From: Stictocephala bisonia
Lineage: Eukaryota > Arthropoda > Insecta > Hemiptera > Membracidae
Assembly (NCBI GenBank): GCA_035578905.1
Contig: JAQJVL010000005.1
Span: 5,524,480-5,588,479 of the forward strand
Direction: 5' to 3'
Length of the DNA stretch: 64,000 nt
In this document: positions 25,716 through 37,754 of the stretch, piece by piece
Numbering within the stretch: position 1 is the first letter of the stretch
Layout: every line of letters starts with the position of its first letter
The notes under the pieces: generated by a model
Databases searched by the model: none
Seen by the model: only the letters and a program-made list of their open reading frames with translations
Told to the model about the DNA's origin: nothing
Made by a program: the position numbers and the translations under genes

Positions 25716-26111
25716 ATGTCTACAAGTGATCGTACTTCTATGTATGGCATGTCTACAAGTGATCTTACTTCTATGTATGGCATGTCTACAAGTGATCGTA
25801 TTTCTATGCATGGCATGTTTACAAGTGATCATACTTCTATGTATGGCATGTCTACAAGTGATCGTATTTCTATGCATGGCATGTTTACAAGTGATCGTAC
25901 TTCTATGTATGGCATGTCTACAAGTGATCGTACTTCTATGTATGGCATGTCTACAAGTGATCGTATTTCTATGCATGGCATGTTTACAAGTGATCGTACT
26001 TCTATGTATGGCATGTCTACAAGTGATCGTATTTCTATGTATGGCATGTTTACAAGTGATCGTACTTCTATGTATGGCATGTCTACAAGTGATCGTACTT
26101 CCATGTATGGC
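25716..26111. repeat. 33-bp minisatellite, exactly 12 copies
   Basis: Twelve units of ATGTCTACAAGTGATCGTAC followed by TTCTATGTATGGC. Alternating variants (CTACAAG/TTTACAAG, CGTACTTC/CGTATTTC, TGTATGG/TGCATGG) suggest dimer-level duplication. As 33 is a multiple of three, 11-residue repeats are open in two plus-strand and two minus-strand frames. This simultaneous openness argues against coding. Confidence 0.96.
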
Positions 26112-27320
26112 GTAACATAACGATGACTACTTATTACTTTATTATATCAACATGTTCCTCAAATGTTTCGTGAAAAAATATCAAACCATTCAAATCGTTA
26201 CAACGCTAACCCAATGGACTGTGTAAAGATGCAATGTTTGGTTATCTCAAGTGGAAAGCCCATTCTCCGCTCTGTTTCCTTCTCCACAAAATTGCCTGAA
26301 TCATGCGCCTCAGACGATTCGCGCTTCCCTCCTGCAATGTGAAAGTGTATTATATTTTATGTCTCGAGTTTTAGCATACGGTACTTACAGCTTCATTTAC
26401 CAAGACCTATACCGTTATGGATAAATGCAGGAAACAATACATAGAATTGTGTTTGAATTAATGTTAGCCAGCAACGAATTATAAATGGTTCTCTCTATTT
26501 ATATTCGAAAATATTAAGTAAGGCGCATCGTAGTGGTCCAATTTATTTATTTAAGGGACAAAAAGGAAATAAATGTTTACAGTTTTCCATTAATTTTCAG
26601 ATAGAAACTTAAAACAATCCCTTAATTTCATGATTTTATCTGCTTCTAGGATTTTAGGTGATGGAAAAGGTTACAAATTTATTCACTTCTCTGAAGAATG
26701 GTGAGCTATTATTCTCAAATACCTAATAACATGGAAGGAATAAAGAAATCCATCCATGGGGCATTTTTCTCATTCACACATATTCAGATATTCAAATTTG
26801 AAGAAAATTGTATACAATAGTCATCCGCCTCTAAATAAACATTTTAGCCTTAAAGTTAAGTAAGTAAGATAACTAAGTAAGATGAATAACTAATAAGTAG
26901 AAGATGAATAACTATTGTAACATTTTAGAAGTAAGGAATATGTAAATTTGGATTGGTACTTGCTCAGTTTGTAAAATCACTGACGACTGTTAAACACCTG
27001 ATTTTTTAACGTGTTTCTACAATACAATTTTTATTTATTACTACGGGTACCCCTGCACGCTTCGCGCACGTTTTAATATTCTAAAATATTAAAGAATTAA
27101 AATAAATGTTTTTTTTAGTTTTATTTACTGAACCAACCTTTCACAATTATTTACCGTTAAATTTCATTTGTGGTTTTCACTATGGTTTGAGTTTCACTAC
27201 AAGAATGATTTATACTTTAAATTATTGTTAGAAAATGTAATGATTTTTTAATATAATTCAAACATTGACGGTTGGACCTTAGATCCTTGATACAATTACT
27301 CGTACACAGTCTATTCTTCT
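26112..27320. other. AT-rich unique spacer with one possible Helitron terminus
   Basis: No gene recognised. At 27041-27075 the minus strand reads GCGCGAAGCGTGCAGGGG followed by TACCCGTAGT. This resembles the GC-rich hairpin and terminal CTAGT of Helitron 3' ends, with the terminus degenerate. Short direct duplications of AAGTAAGAT and AGATGAATAACTA occur near 26865-26920. Confidence 0.35.
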
Positions 27321-27324
27321 TGTT

Positions 27325-27912
27325 GTGAGTTTAGTGTTTTATTACGCTGTTCCCCCCCATGTGTACGAGTATAGCCTACGTTAGTGACCTGCACTTGTCT
27401 AGGATGGACCTACCTCTTGTTGTGAGTTTAGTGTTTTATTACACTGTTCCCCCCCATGTGTACGAGTATAGCCTACGTTAGTGACCTGCACTTGTCTAGG
27501 ATGGACCTACCTCTTGTTGTGAGTTTAGTGTTTTATTACACTGTTCCCCCCCATGTGTACGAGTATAGCCTACGTTAGTGACCTGCACTTGTCTACGATG
27601 GACCTACCTCTTGTTGTGAGTTTAGTGTTTTATTACACTGTTCCCCCCCCCCCCCCAAGTGTACGAGTATAGCCTACGTTAGTGACCTGCACTTGTCTAG
27701 GATGGACCTACCTCTTGTTGTGAGTTTAGTGTTTTATTACACTGTTCCCCCCCATGTGTACGAGTATAGCCTACGTTAGTGACCTGCACTTGTCTAGGAT
27801 GGACCTACCTCTTGTTGTGAGTTTAGTGTTTTATTACACTGTTCCCCCCCATGTGTACGAGTATAGCCTACGTTAGTGACCTGCACTTGTCTACGATGGA
27901 CCTACCTCTTGT
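27325..27912. repeat. 97-bp repeat array, 6 copies
   Basis: Units of 97 bp begin TTGTTGTGAGTTTAGTG and contain a C7 run (TTCCCCCCCATGTG), GAGTATAGCCTACGTTAGTG and GACCTGCACTTGTC. The units are almost identical. One copy has the C run lengthened to 14 (27643-27656). It merges into the related 94-bp array to the right, sharing TTGTTGTGAGTTT, CTACGTTAGTGAC and GATGGACCT. Confidence 0.94.
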
Positions 27913-30085
27913 TGTGAGTTTCTAACACTGATCCTCCCCATGTAAACAGTCTACGTTAGTGACACCGTGGCCAGAAGCACTTATCTTCGATGGACCTACC
28001 TCTTGTGAGTTTCTAACACTGATCCTCCCCATGTAAACAGTCTACGTTAGTGACACCGTGGCCAGAAGCACCATCTTCGATGGGCCTGCCTCTTGTTGTG
28101 AGTTTCTTACTCTGTTCCTCCCTATGTATACATAATACGTTAGTGACACAGTAGCAAGAGGCACTTATCTTCGATGGACCTGCCTCTTGTTGTGTCTTTC
28201 TTACTCTGTTCCTCCCTATCTATACAGCCTACGTTAGTGATACAGTAGCCAGATTCACTATCTTCGATGGGCCTGCCTCTTGTTGTGAGTTTCTTACTCT
28301 GTTCCTCCCTATGTATACAGCCTACGTTAGTGACACAGTAGCCAGAGGCACTTATCTTCGAAGGACCTGCCTCATGTTGTGTCTTTCTTACTCTGTTCCT
28401 CCTTATGTATACATAATACGTTAGTGACACAGTAGCCAGAGGAACTTATCTTCGATGGATCTGCCTCTTGTTGTGAGTTTCTTACACTGTTTATACCCAT
28501 GTATACAGCCTACGTTAGTGACACCGTAGCCAGAAGGTCTTCTCTACGATGGACCTGCCTCTGGTTGTGAGTTTCTTACACTGTTCCTCCCCACGTAAAC
28601 AGCCTACGTTAGTGACACAGTAGCCAGAGGCACTTATCTTCGATGGACCTGCCTCTTGTTGTGAGTTTCTTACACTGTTTCTACCCATGTATACAGCCTA
28701 CGTTAGTGACACAGTAGCCAGAGGCACTTATCTTCGATGCACCTGCCTCATGTTGTGTCTTTCTTACTCTGTTCCTCCCTATCTATACAGAATACGTTAA
28801 TGACACAGTAGCCAGAGGCACTTATCTTCGATGGACCTGCCTCTTGTTGTGTCTTTCTTACTCTGTTCCTCCCTATCTATACAGAATACGTTAGTGGCAC
28901 AGTAGCCAGAGGCACTTATCTTCGATGCACCTGCCTCTTGTTGTGTCTTTCTTACTCTGTTCCTCCCTATCTATACAGCCTACGTTAGTGACACAGTAGC
29001 CAGAGGCACTTATCTTCGATGGACCTGCCTCTTGTTGTGAGTTTCTTACACTGTTTCTACCCATATATATATATATATACAGCCTACGTTAGTGACACCG
29101 TAGCCAGAAGGTCTTGTCTACGATGGACCTGCCTCTGGTTGTGAGTTTCTTACGCTGTTCATCCCCACGTATACAGAATACGTTAGTGACACCGTGGCCA
29201 GAAGCATTTATCTTCGATGGGCCTGCCTCTTGTTGTGAGTTTCTTACACTGTTCCTCCCCACGTATACAGAATACGTTAGTGACACCGTGGCCAGAAGCA
29301 TTTATCTTCGATGGGCCTGCCTCTTGTTGTGAGTTTCTTACACTGTTCCTCCCCACGTATACAGAATACGTTAGTGACACCGTGGCCAGAAGCATTTATC
29401 TTCGATGGGCCTGCCTCTTGTTGTGAGTTTCTTACACTGTTCCTCCCCACGTATACAGAATACGTTAGTGACACCGTGGCCAGAAGCATTTATCTTCGAT
29501 GGGCCTGCCTCTTGTTGTGAGTTTCTTACGCTGTTCCTCCCCACGTATACAGAATACGTTAGTGACACCGTGGCCAGAAGCATTTATCTTCGATGGGCCT
29601 GCCTCTTGTTGTGAGTTTCTTACACTGTTCCTCCCCACGTAAACAGCCTACGTTAGTTACACAGTAGCCAGAGGCACTTATCTTCGATGGACCTGCCTCT
29701 TGTTGTGAGTTTCTTACACTGTTTCTACCCATGTATACAGCCTACGTCAGTGACACCGTAGCCAGAAGGTCTTGTCTACGATGGACCTGCCTCTGGTTGT
29801 GAGTTTCTTACACTGTTTCTACCCATGTATACAGCCTACGTTAGTTACACAGTAGCCAGAGGCACTTATCTTCGATGGACCTGCCTCTTGTTGTGAGTTT
29901 CTTACACTGTTTCTACCCATGTATACAGCCTACGTCAGTGACACCGTAGCCAGAAGGTCTTGTCTACGATGGACCTGCCTCTGGTTGTGAGTTTCTTACA
30001 CTGTTCCTCCCCACGTATACAGAATACGTTAGTTACACCGTGGCCAGAAGCTCTCATCTTCGACGGACCTGCTCATTGTTCTGAG
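27913..30085. repeat. 94-bp repeat array, about 23 copies
   Basis: Diverged relatives of the 97-bp unit with core TGTTGTGAGTTTCTTACACT, then CGTTAGTGACACCGTGGCC and ATCTTCGATGG. The copies at 29160-29600 are near-identical 94-bp units, the youngest part. Outer copies have variable spacers (GAAGCACTT, GGCACTTATC, GGTCTTGTCTACG). One copy at about 29061-29079 has an AT dinucleotide expansion. Overlapping 69-70 codon frames on both strands are by-products. Confidence 0.94.
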
Positions 30086-31060
30086 TTTCTTATTTTATTT
30101 TTCTATTTCTTCCCAGTACACTTTATATAGGTTTAAACGACTTCTTTATACAGAAGAAAAGGCGGTAAAAACGGTAAAGGTTAGTGTTATGTTGAACACA
30201 AGTACTGTTACAAGGGAAAGAACAGGCACAAGGCCGCCCAGACTGCAGTGAGGCGAGGGTGTGGCAGTTGACCTTTCTCGAGTCTGATCACCTGCACTCG
30301 CACTACCACTGTTCTAAACCAAACAATAGTTCTATTCTACCATCCTAATACCAGTGATATTAGGTATTCCTTGTGATACTTCCAGGTAAAAGCAATATAA
30401 CCATGATTACTATGGTATATCTTTTTATTGGCATTCTGTTGTCATGAAGAGTATTTTCATATCGTTTAGTTTATCAGTGTTAACTACAGTCTTTTGTCAA
30501 TTGGCAACTTGCTGTGCCACATGTATTCGGTGGTCTGGAGATGCGGCTGTTGCCGACTCACTAGACTGACAGGTTAGTTCCTATCACGTAATCCGTGGCA
30601 GAGATAGAGTCGCGTCGCGGTGCAGACTCGCTCATCAATTTGGTGCGGCTAATCGTTCGTGGCGAACCATTTACTGGGGATATCGGCCGCTGAGCGGCTT
30701 CTCAACCCAGAAACAGTTGCCTCAGTAGGTCGAGCAGTCTGGACCATTTGCATCTGCTTATAGTTGAATAATTCTACTGGATTTACAATTATTGAAAAAA
30801 AATGTGGAAGACATACAGTTGTGAGCTCAAAAACAATACTGGATCCTCGTTGTTTGGCCTGAGTTTCATATGGGACTGAGGTTTTGATAATAAACTCTAA
30901 ACGCAGACAAATGCTCGAAATCTGCCGTAAATATAATATTAATAAATAAAAGTGTCAAGAGTAAAATTGTTTTAATTGATTAGTGTCCAAATAGATGAAC
31001 GAAACTATTATAATAGTAGTTTAAATGCTCAGTTGAACAGTAGGGCCTATGTGCGAGGTA
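30086..31060. other. unique spacer
   Basis: Moderately AT-rich with GC-richer patches near 30230 and 30590-30720. No protein domain, RNA gene or repeat structure recognised. Confidence 0.5.
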
Positions 31061-31534
31061 ATATACAAGGTGCTTTTTTTAAGTGCGCCACCATTGGGAT
31101 CTTGTAAACCTGCAGAGATACAACACACTTTTAACGTTCTTTTGTGAATTCCTCGGGTTTGAGGAAGGTAAACGTGGTTCACCGAAGTCACCATAGTATT
31201 TGTGCATTTTGTACTTGTATTGTAGTATATTTGTGTTGTGTGACGTTCACTTGTACTATATATGTACCTACACGTGCTATGCTGATTGAAAAACTATAAT
31301 TAAAAACTAATTACATTTACTATTAGAAAAGAATATTAAATACATACTGATCCATAAGAAACAATTAAGTTGTCCACCATTTTGGGACATGGAGGCCTTT
31401 TTGAAAATCACTAAATACATATTTTTATTAATGAGGAAAAAGTAGGTGAAGTTCCCCATTTGTAAGTTTGTTGTATCTCTGCAGTTTTACAGGATCCTAA
31501 TAATGGCGCACTTAAAAAAAATCACCCTGTATAT
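31061..31534. mobile_element. 474-bp non-autonomous TIR element (MITE-like)
   Basis: Terminal inverted repeats of about 65 bp (31061-31126 and 31470-31534) agree well: the left arm has ATATACAAGGTG ... AAGTGCGCCA ... CTGCAGAGATACAAC, and the right arm, read inverted, has ATATACAGGGTG ... AAGTGCGCCA ... CTGCAGAGATACAAC. No transposase frame lies between them. Ends of the TA-TACAGGGTG kind and TA-rich flanks suggest Tc1/mariner-type mobilisation, which is an inference. A target-site duplication cannot be fixed because both flanks are AT repeats. Confidence 0.88.
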
Positions 31535-32348
31535 ATTTGTATACAAGGGAATATTCGCTCTTAAAATAAAATTCTGCTATATAGTTATATAAAAAAGGTT
31601 TATTACTATAGTACAACTAAAATAATTTAACCCTAGACCCACGTTTCAAAGCTGAAATAATATGCTTTCAAAGAAACGCATTCATATTTCATTCAAACAT
31701 AAAAAATCAAGAGCTTGCCTTTACCAAGATTAAGATTAATTGAAAACCAGTTGACACGTATATTATCTACAAGCATTAACCTTCCATGTCGAAGGAAGCA
31801 TGGAAGAGCCATTTGGAAGGAGGCTATTTGGAAGATTCGCGGTACAAGACGTTTTGGAAATTTGACAGCCTAATTAACAATACTTCATTATTCCTAGAGT
31901 TTTCCCAGAAATTTCCCAGAAAATGCTGACTTTACACTTGAGAGTGCAAATGAACCGTAAGAGTAAATATTTGTCAAGGTGTTACCGAACTATTTGCGTT
32001 CAATACTTGTGCAACCAATCCCAGCCACGAACGCTTTCACTTCACAGCTCGCGGACTGCGTCCAGTCCATTAGGTAATATCTGGTGCTCAATCAACCGTG
32101 CTGATACAGCTGGTTGTTACAACATAATTAATATCTCAGTTTAATTAGCATTTAGTAGTTAGCATTTAGTAGTAGGCCATATACATATATGGCCCTCTTA
32201 TAGTTTGTTATCAGCTGCCCTATATTAACATCTTAAAAGAAAGCTATAATATATATTTGGAACAAGATCCAAAAGTCGTGTTATACATTGTTATACATTG
32301 TTATACATATATACATCGTGTATATTAATAAAAATGTAAAGTGATCTG
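31535..32348. other. unique spacer, including the tail of the minus-strand LINE
   Basis: No host gene recognised. The right part (about 32280-32348) is probably the 3' UTR of the minus-strand LINE remnant and contains three tandem GTTATACATT-like units (32280-32310), reminiscent of the short 3' microsatellite tails of LINEs. Confidence 0.45.
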
Positions 32349-33490
32349 TCACAAAGCTAAATTCAATCCATCGAGCCATTTAAGACCTGCCTCACTTATT
32401 CTATTTATGCTACCTAATCCCTCCGTAAAAGACCGCAAGGGGCACTCTGTATCTGTAGCTATGTGATCCATTGTTTGGATAGATTCACTAGTGACCGCTC
32501 TAGTCAATCCCCACTCGTATTTCCAGTACTGTACTTACATCTGCCTACGCCAATTCGGAAGCGATTCAGTGGTGTCCATTCACTAGGAGTGAGGTTCATC
32601 CCACCTTCAGCATTGACGGATCGATAATAAGGAACTTATTTCGTCTATAAAAACTGTTGGACGGCCCAGCTATTATTGGGCGAGAAATTTGATCTACTCA
32701 ACTGGAAAGCAGTACGTAGAGTTGGGTTTCGAGATTTTAAGCGACCATTCTGACGTGGGAGATCCTGTGTAATGGGAAGGTGCGGAAAATTCAAAATCTT
32801 ATATTATTCTTAAAGTGGTGCTCCCTGACGACTGGATGAGCTATATTTCACAGCACCGTAAGCCAAAGAAGTGAATATGCCATAAAAGTGTCACTTAAAG
32901 CTCTCATGACCCTATTAAGTTGAATATCAATAGCATTAGTAAGTGCGCCATTAGCCATACGGGAGCACTGTATTCAGCAGAAGTTTTTCCAGCAATATGA
33001 TGTAGTACTTAAGCCCTGATTTTCATTTTTGCTACTTTTTTTAATATGGATTAAATGTCAGCGATTGATCTAACGTTACTCCCACCCAGGTACTGTGAAT
33101 GATCATTTTGATGGAGTTTTACACAATTTAGAAATATGTTCAATTTTCGATTAGCTAGTCGTTTACTTCGGAAGCAGGCCACTTCGGTTTTTAATGGATT
33201 CTTTTATATTTAGCTTCCATGTTATAAAATGTTCTTCGAGGGCTGCAAGGTCACTTCTGAGTGTTTCTTCAGTAGCTGTGAAGTCCTTGTCTTGGTAAGC
33301 TAAAGCAATATAATCTGCACATATAAATTTTCTAGACATTGCGATTGGGATGTCAGCGGTGTACACGTTGAACAAAATTGGATCAAGTACAGACCCCTGT
33401 GGCAAACCATCCTACATTTGTCTAAAAGAGCTTTCCTCAGTCAACTTATTGATCGAAGTTAAGTTGAAAGCCGAATACGGTTGCTCAGTT
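32349..33490 (-). pseudogene. decayed LINE reverse transcriptase and C-terminal region
   Basis: Read on the minus strand, the part between about 33410 and 33165 gives GLPQGS-VLDPILFNVYTAD, ICADYIALA (the YADD-type box is altered to ADYI) and EETLRSDLAALEEHF, the fingers/palm motifs of non-LTR reverse transcriptases. Further on, and only after frame changes, come QYLG, GVTLDQSLTFNPY, SAEYSAPVW, LNRFRIGVGRCK, TMDHIATDTECPLRSF and a terminal GLKWLDGLNLAL ending at a stop at 32349-32351. This is the usual C-terminus of a jockey-like insect LINE group. Several stops and frameshifts make it non-functional. It is a different family from the LINE at 21.9-25.1 kb. Confidence 0.85.
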
Positions 33491-33760
33491 GGGTGTGGTG
33501 AGTTATGTCTGTAAATTCAGAAAACTATAAAAACAACTCTCAGAATAAAATATCCTCTTAAAAAAAAAAAAAAAAAAACTTCATCAAGTGTATTACCTAA
33601 ACTTATAAATACATATTTTACGATTGTATGTTCATAGATATTTTTCCATTTTAATTACAACCCCCGTTATATAGAAAGTTATAACGAGTAAAATACTCAC
33701 TTTTTTGGTTTGAATAGACCAGTGACCAAGCAACTGTGGAAACATGCATGTACCTAATAT
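33491..33760. other. unique spacer with an A19 tract
   Basis: An AATAAA at 33544-33549 is followed about 10 bp later by 19 A (33560-33578), the look of a retroposed 3' end on the plus strand. No upstream body is recognised. Confidence 0.4.
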
Positions 33761-34120
33761 TTATATTGTACAGCGAAGCAATTTATAGCTCCAATGAACG
33801 GTATAAAACATACAATTTCTCAATATACTGCAAAGATTTATGTCACTATTGACAGTCGGAGACAATAACAGTTCTCTGTTTACGTCTTTTCGGTAGCTAC
33901 TCTTTGCTCCGTCATTATTTAGCAATTTGAGTAAAACAAACGGTAGTGGTGAGTAGGTCGCGGGACTGGGTTGGGAAGAGCCACAATGATCCATTTTACT
34001 GAGCCAAGTAATCAAGTAACGGCGCACGGTAATGAGCCATTGTGCCTCACTGTTATTTGATCGCAATCGACTTCTCGTATTGCTCCGGACAAACAATGGT
34101 TTTATCGAATTTGGATTCAC
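33761..34120 (-). pseudogene. possible transposase remnant
   Basis: A 119-codon open stretch on the minus strand. The segment TVRRYLITWL and, in a neighbouring frame, FPTQSRDL recall the AVRRYL ... WPPRSPDLTP region of mariner-like insect transposases. The match depends on switching frames and the catalytic residues are not preserved. It could be chance. Confidence 0.22.
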
Positions 34121-34814
34121 TGAAAGAGCATCGGGCTTTCATTGTATTCATAGTTACCGTTACTTATTAAGGTCTAGGGTTTTTTGTTTCAAGCGTGGAT
34201 GAAACGGTCCTCTTTTCCCGGGAACTGCGCTTGAACGAACATTTTTCAACATATAAAGCACTCGTTGGTTCATATTTTAGAGGATCAAATAAATGCAACA
34301 AATTGCTTCGAGTATTTTTATGGTCAAGTATGTCGGCAATCCAAAACTTACATTTCAATTAAATTCTACTTCCCAAACCTAGTTGATAAGGTAAGTGACA
34401 AAGTGAGTTGTAAGTGAGGTATGTGAGAGGTACAAACATGTGTATCGGACAAAGACAATACAACAACATGGGTCAACACAAAACTTAATACTTAAGCTCA
34501 GTGCTCAAGATCATATCACTAACTACACATAAACAGAAAATAAAATAAGTTTTTTCTTCTTCCGAGAATTAATGCATCAAAGTGTTGGATTTAAAGAGAG
34601 TTGATTTTAAAACCGATCTCCAACCAAATAAAGATCTAAATAAAAAACATATTGTATTGTTTAAGCAAATGAAAAAGGTGTACAAACGTCAAAAAACACG
34701 GTGAGCAATTTTTTATATTTGAAATTTGTCACAAAGATTTGAACTGTTGATGTCTCAGCAAAGTTAAGTAATTTACCATAGAAAAGAACTTATTTCACCT
34801 GGTGTGCCAGGCTG
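34121..34814. other. AT-rich unique spacer
   Basis: A 63-codon minus-strand frame at 34167-34358 has no recognisable domain. Nothing else seen. Confidence 0.5.
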
Positions 34815-34842
34815 AACTAACTGAAGTACCCGTGCTTTGCTA
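34815..34842 (-). mobile_element. probable Helitron 3' terminus
   Basis: On the minus strand the sequence AGCAAAGCACGGGTACTTCA is followed by GTTAGTT. Helitron 3' ends typically have a short GC hairpin of the GCGAAGCACGGG kind followed within about 12 bp by CTRR. Here the left hairpin arm and the terminal C are altered. Its position about 150-200 bp beyond the end of the helicase frame fits. Confidence 0.45.
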
Positions 34843-36850
34843 AGGATTAATATCGTTAGGATTAAGGACTACTTAAATTAGTAAAGGTTCCCAGGTAGTC
34901 CCAAGTAAGTGCGGGCTGCCTAAGTTGATGCTGTTTATTTTGAATTAAGTGCTTCGCACTTCTTTGTAAACAACACTTTGTCTTTTTTTGTGGTAGAGAA
35001 TGACCAGTCTGATGAACTTACTCTGGAACATGCTACGTACAACTGGCTATTATGGAAGAAACATTCCTCAAATCGACGCCAGGCATCTTCAAACTCCCTT
35101 TTGCTTTGTTGTCCTTATGTTGTCGCATAGCATAACTTAAGAAGGAACTGCATACGTTTGGATTCAGTATGATAGTCCGACGGAATAAGAAGAATATGGG
35201 GAATAAAGACAGTTTCTCCTTGACTACGCCTGTATATTGTCGCTTCAATAACATGTTTATGCGGAGTTTTACATGTAGCGCAGCCTGCTATCGTTAGAGA
35301 CAAACTCTCTTTGGGATGGCGTAATTTGCGGAGTAGCATCGTAGGAGCACCCTCTTTGAGAGAAAAAAATATATGAGGTGGTATTCCAGGGGGGTTCAGA
35401 GTGTCAATAAGCTCCACTGGACAGTGAACAGCGTCTTCTGTCCACTTATTCATACCTTACAACAGAAGGTAATTTTTCCAACAACGAAAGTATTATTACA
35501 TTTCGTTAGTTGGGGTAAGAATTGCCCTCTCCTGCCATGTTGTTAGGACCATGTTGATCTTTTGTACACATTTTCATTTAAGTTACGATGTATCTTGTAA
35601 AGTAGTTGTCATCTAACAGTATGACAACGATTTGAGGTATTGTAAAACCATCGCCTACTTGTAAAACTAACATAGCAAACTCGTCTGCTTTCAAATCATC
35701 ACTGAAGTGAACTCTGATGTTAACTCTCAAGGACAGGGGTTTAATTTTTGGCCATAAGAAGGATGACTATAGGCACGTTTTCACCTAATCAGCGCATGTT
35801 CCTCGAGGTATTACGGGTAAGGTTTGCCTTGAGTCTCCAGCCAGAAAAACTGCCACTCCGCCCATTAGTCTTTCGCAGTTCCCGATATCTTGGCGTGTCC
35901 TGTCCAGAGGTTCTATACCTCCTTTGTGGGCCATGGTGCACTAGTCTCAAATTATTATTGCTGTTTCTTTGAGTATCTGGCCCATATTGATTTATCTTGA
36001 CATGTTGCATACAGGTGTTTCTGAGTGGTTCAGGATGAGAGGCAACTTGAAAGCAGAATGAGCTGTGTTCCCACCATCAAGCAGTGTTGCAGCAAAGCCA
36101 GAGGATGCAACAGCAGTCTTTTTCTCACTTCTTATTTTGGCTGATAACAAATTTATAAAAAAATTATTTTCCTGTACCACCAGAAACGTTTAGGAAAAGA
36201 GTTGGTAAGATTCTGAAATAATGCTGCTTGTGCTTAATTTGTAAACATTAATGGGCTTTTCGTTCAGCTTTGAAACATTTACAGCAACCATTTCAGAGAG
36301 CTGGGCTGCATCAAAATAAATTTCCCTGAGACGTTCCAGGTTTATTTTATCGACTCACGAAGTGATGGAGGAAGACCTTAGTGTTGGAGGTGGTTGTCAG
36401 ACATTAAATAAACCAAATCTTCAAGTAAACCAAACATTTGTTGTACATAATGTCCATAACCTGCTGCACATCCCCAACTTCTAGCTCCATAAACCTGTTT
36501 ACGTCGTCCGCCATACTTTCGCGGTGTTTTTCTCTAATCGTGAGAGGGCTGCTTACTTGGCAAAACACCAACATTGTGGGGAGTAATTTGCGGGTCTTGG
36601 GTGGCGAGTCTGAGAGCGAAGCTTCTTCTAATGTTCGATCCCAGTGAGCGTCGTCCTCGAACAACCCAAGAGATCTACATGCAGACTGAAACGTTTGGTG
36701 AACAACTCCATTTACATTCTTAAGATAGTCAAATGACGTAGGCCCTTTAACTTCATGTAGGTGTAGAAAATAGTACTCAGAGTTATTAGGGAGAACAGTG
36801 TATACCCTGCCTAAAACTTTAGCTTTTTCACCTCTCGATAGCACAAATAC
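34843..36850 (-). pseudogene. Helitron helicase (PIF1-like), decayed
   Basis: Minus-strand remnant of the helicase half of a rolling-circle transposon protein. In order: the upstream conserved region (NNSEYYFLHLHEVKGPTSF, GLFEDDAHWD, about 36800-36600), a Walker A box GGTGK at 36167-36181 followed at once by a frame break, VASSGFAATLLDGG and AHSAFKLPL (about 36110-36040), a Walker B region reading D-stop where WDE is expected (about 35930), then CTMAHKGGIE, LAGDSRQTLPVIPRGT (about 35850-35805), LNPPGIPPH and GAPTMLLRKL (about 35400-35330), VIEATIYRRSQGE, IPHILLIPSD and the terminal QLYVACSRVSSSD (about 35048-35000). Multiple stops and frameshifts rule out activity. The Rep nuclease domain that should precede it is not found above 36850. 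Confidence 0.88.
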
Positions 36851-37754
36851 TTATTTCAGTATGGTCTTAACTCTATACAAATTTGCTGCTCCTAACGTTC
36901 AAATCACGTCTTAAAATTACTTTGTATAGATGAAGTATTTATTTCAATCTATAGACTATAATTTTGTTGGCACTTTACATCATACTCACGTCCTCATTTT
37001 CTTTGTATGGATGAAGAACTGTAATTCCGTTCGTAAGTATCTAATATACACTAAATTAAGATATGAAATATATATATTCTTTACAAATTCTTATACAACA
37101 TGACTTTTTTAAGCACATGAATTATTTCTAAAATAAAGTTTTCCAAAATATTGAAATCATTAAGTAAATAGTTTAATGAAAAAGTAACTTTACTGCATGA
37201 AATTATCTCATTTCCTTGGTATGAGAGAAGTCTAATGGAGTGCTACCTCCATAAAAGGTTAGAGAGTGGTTCTTGGGCATTGCCTGTTGTAATAGCATCA
37301 CACTTACGTCCTCTAGTTTTACTACTGCCATGTTCATCCTTCAACCTTAGTTGGACGTCTGCCGAAGACATCGGTAGTCGGTAGAGTTCCGGATACCGCC
37401 ATGGGTACCACCAAGTAAGGAAGTGGTCAATCTAGCCAATTACTTGCACTGCCGAGTGCCAATCCGCCATTAGGTGTCGGATACAGTGGTTTGGCCGTTG
37501 GCGTACCAATCCCAACACTTCTTGTGGTAGAAAAGTCATGTTTTCCTGAAACTTGTTACCAAGCAATCTAGGATGATAAATGTATCAAATTACAGAATTG
37601 CTATGGTTGGAAGGTGTTGAGATCCTCAGCTGTAATTTTATTTGCTTTGTTTCTAAAAAAGTTCTATGATCCCGTGTTTCCTGGTTACTACCTCTAAATC
37701 ATATGGTTTTTTAAGCACTTTCCGTTATTCTGTTCTTATGAATTAACACATTCC
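36851..37754. other. unique spacer
   Basis: AT-rich except for a GC-richer patch at about 37330-37520. No Helitron Rep domain, host gene or RNA recognised. Confidence 0.5.

Noticed and set aside
33544..33578. AATAAA plus A19 as a processed pseudogene end
   Set aside because: No gene or element body is recognisable upstream on the plus strand; kept only as an annotated tract.
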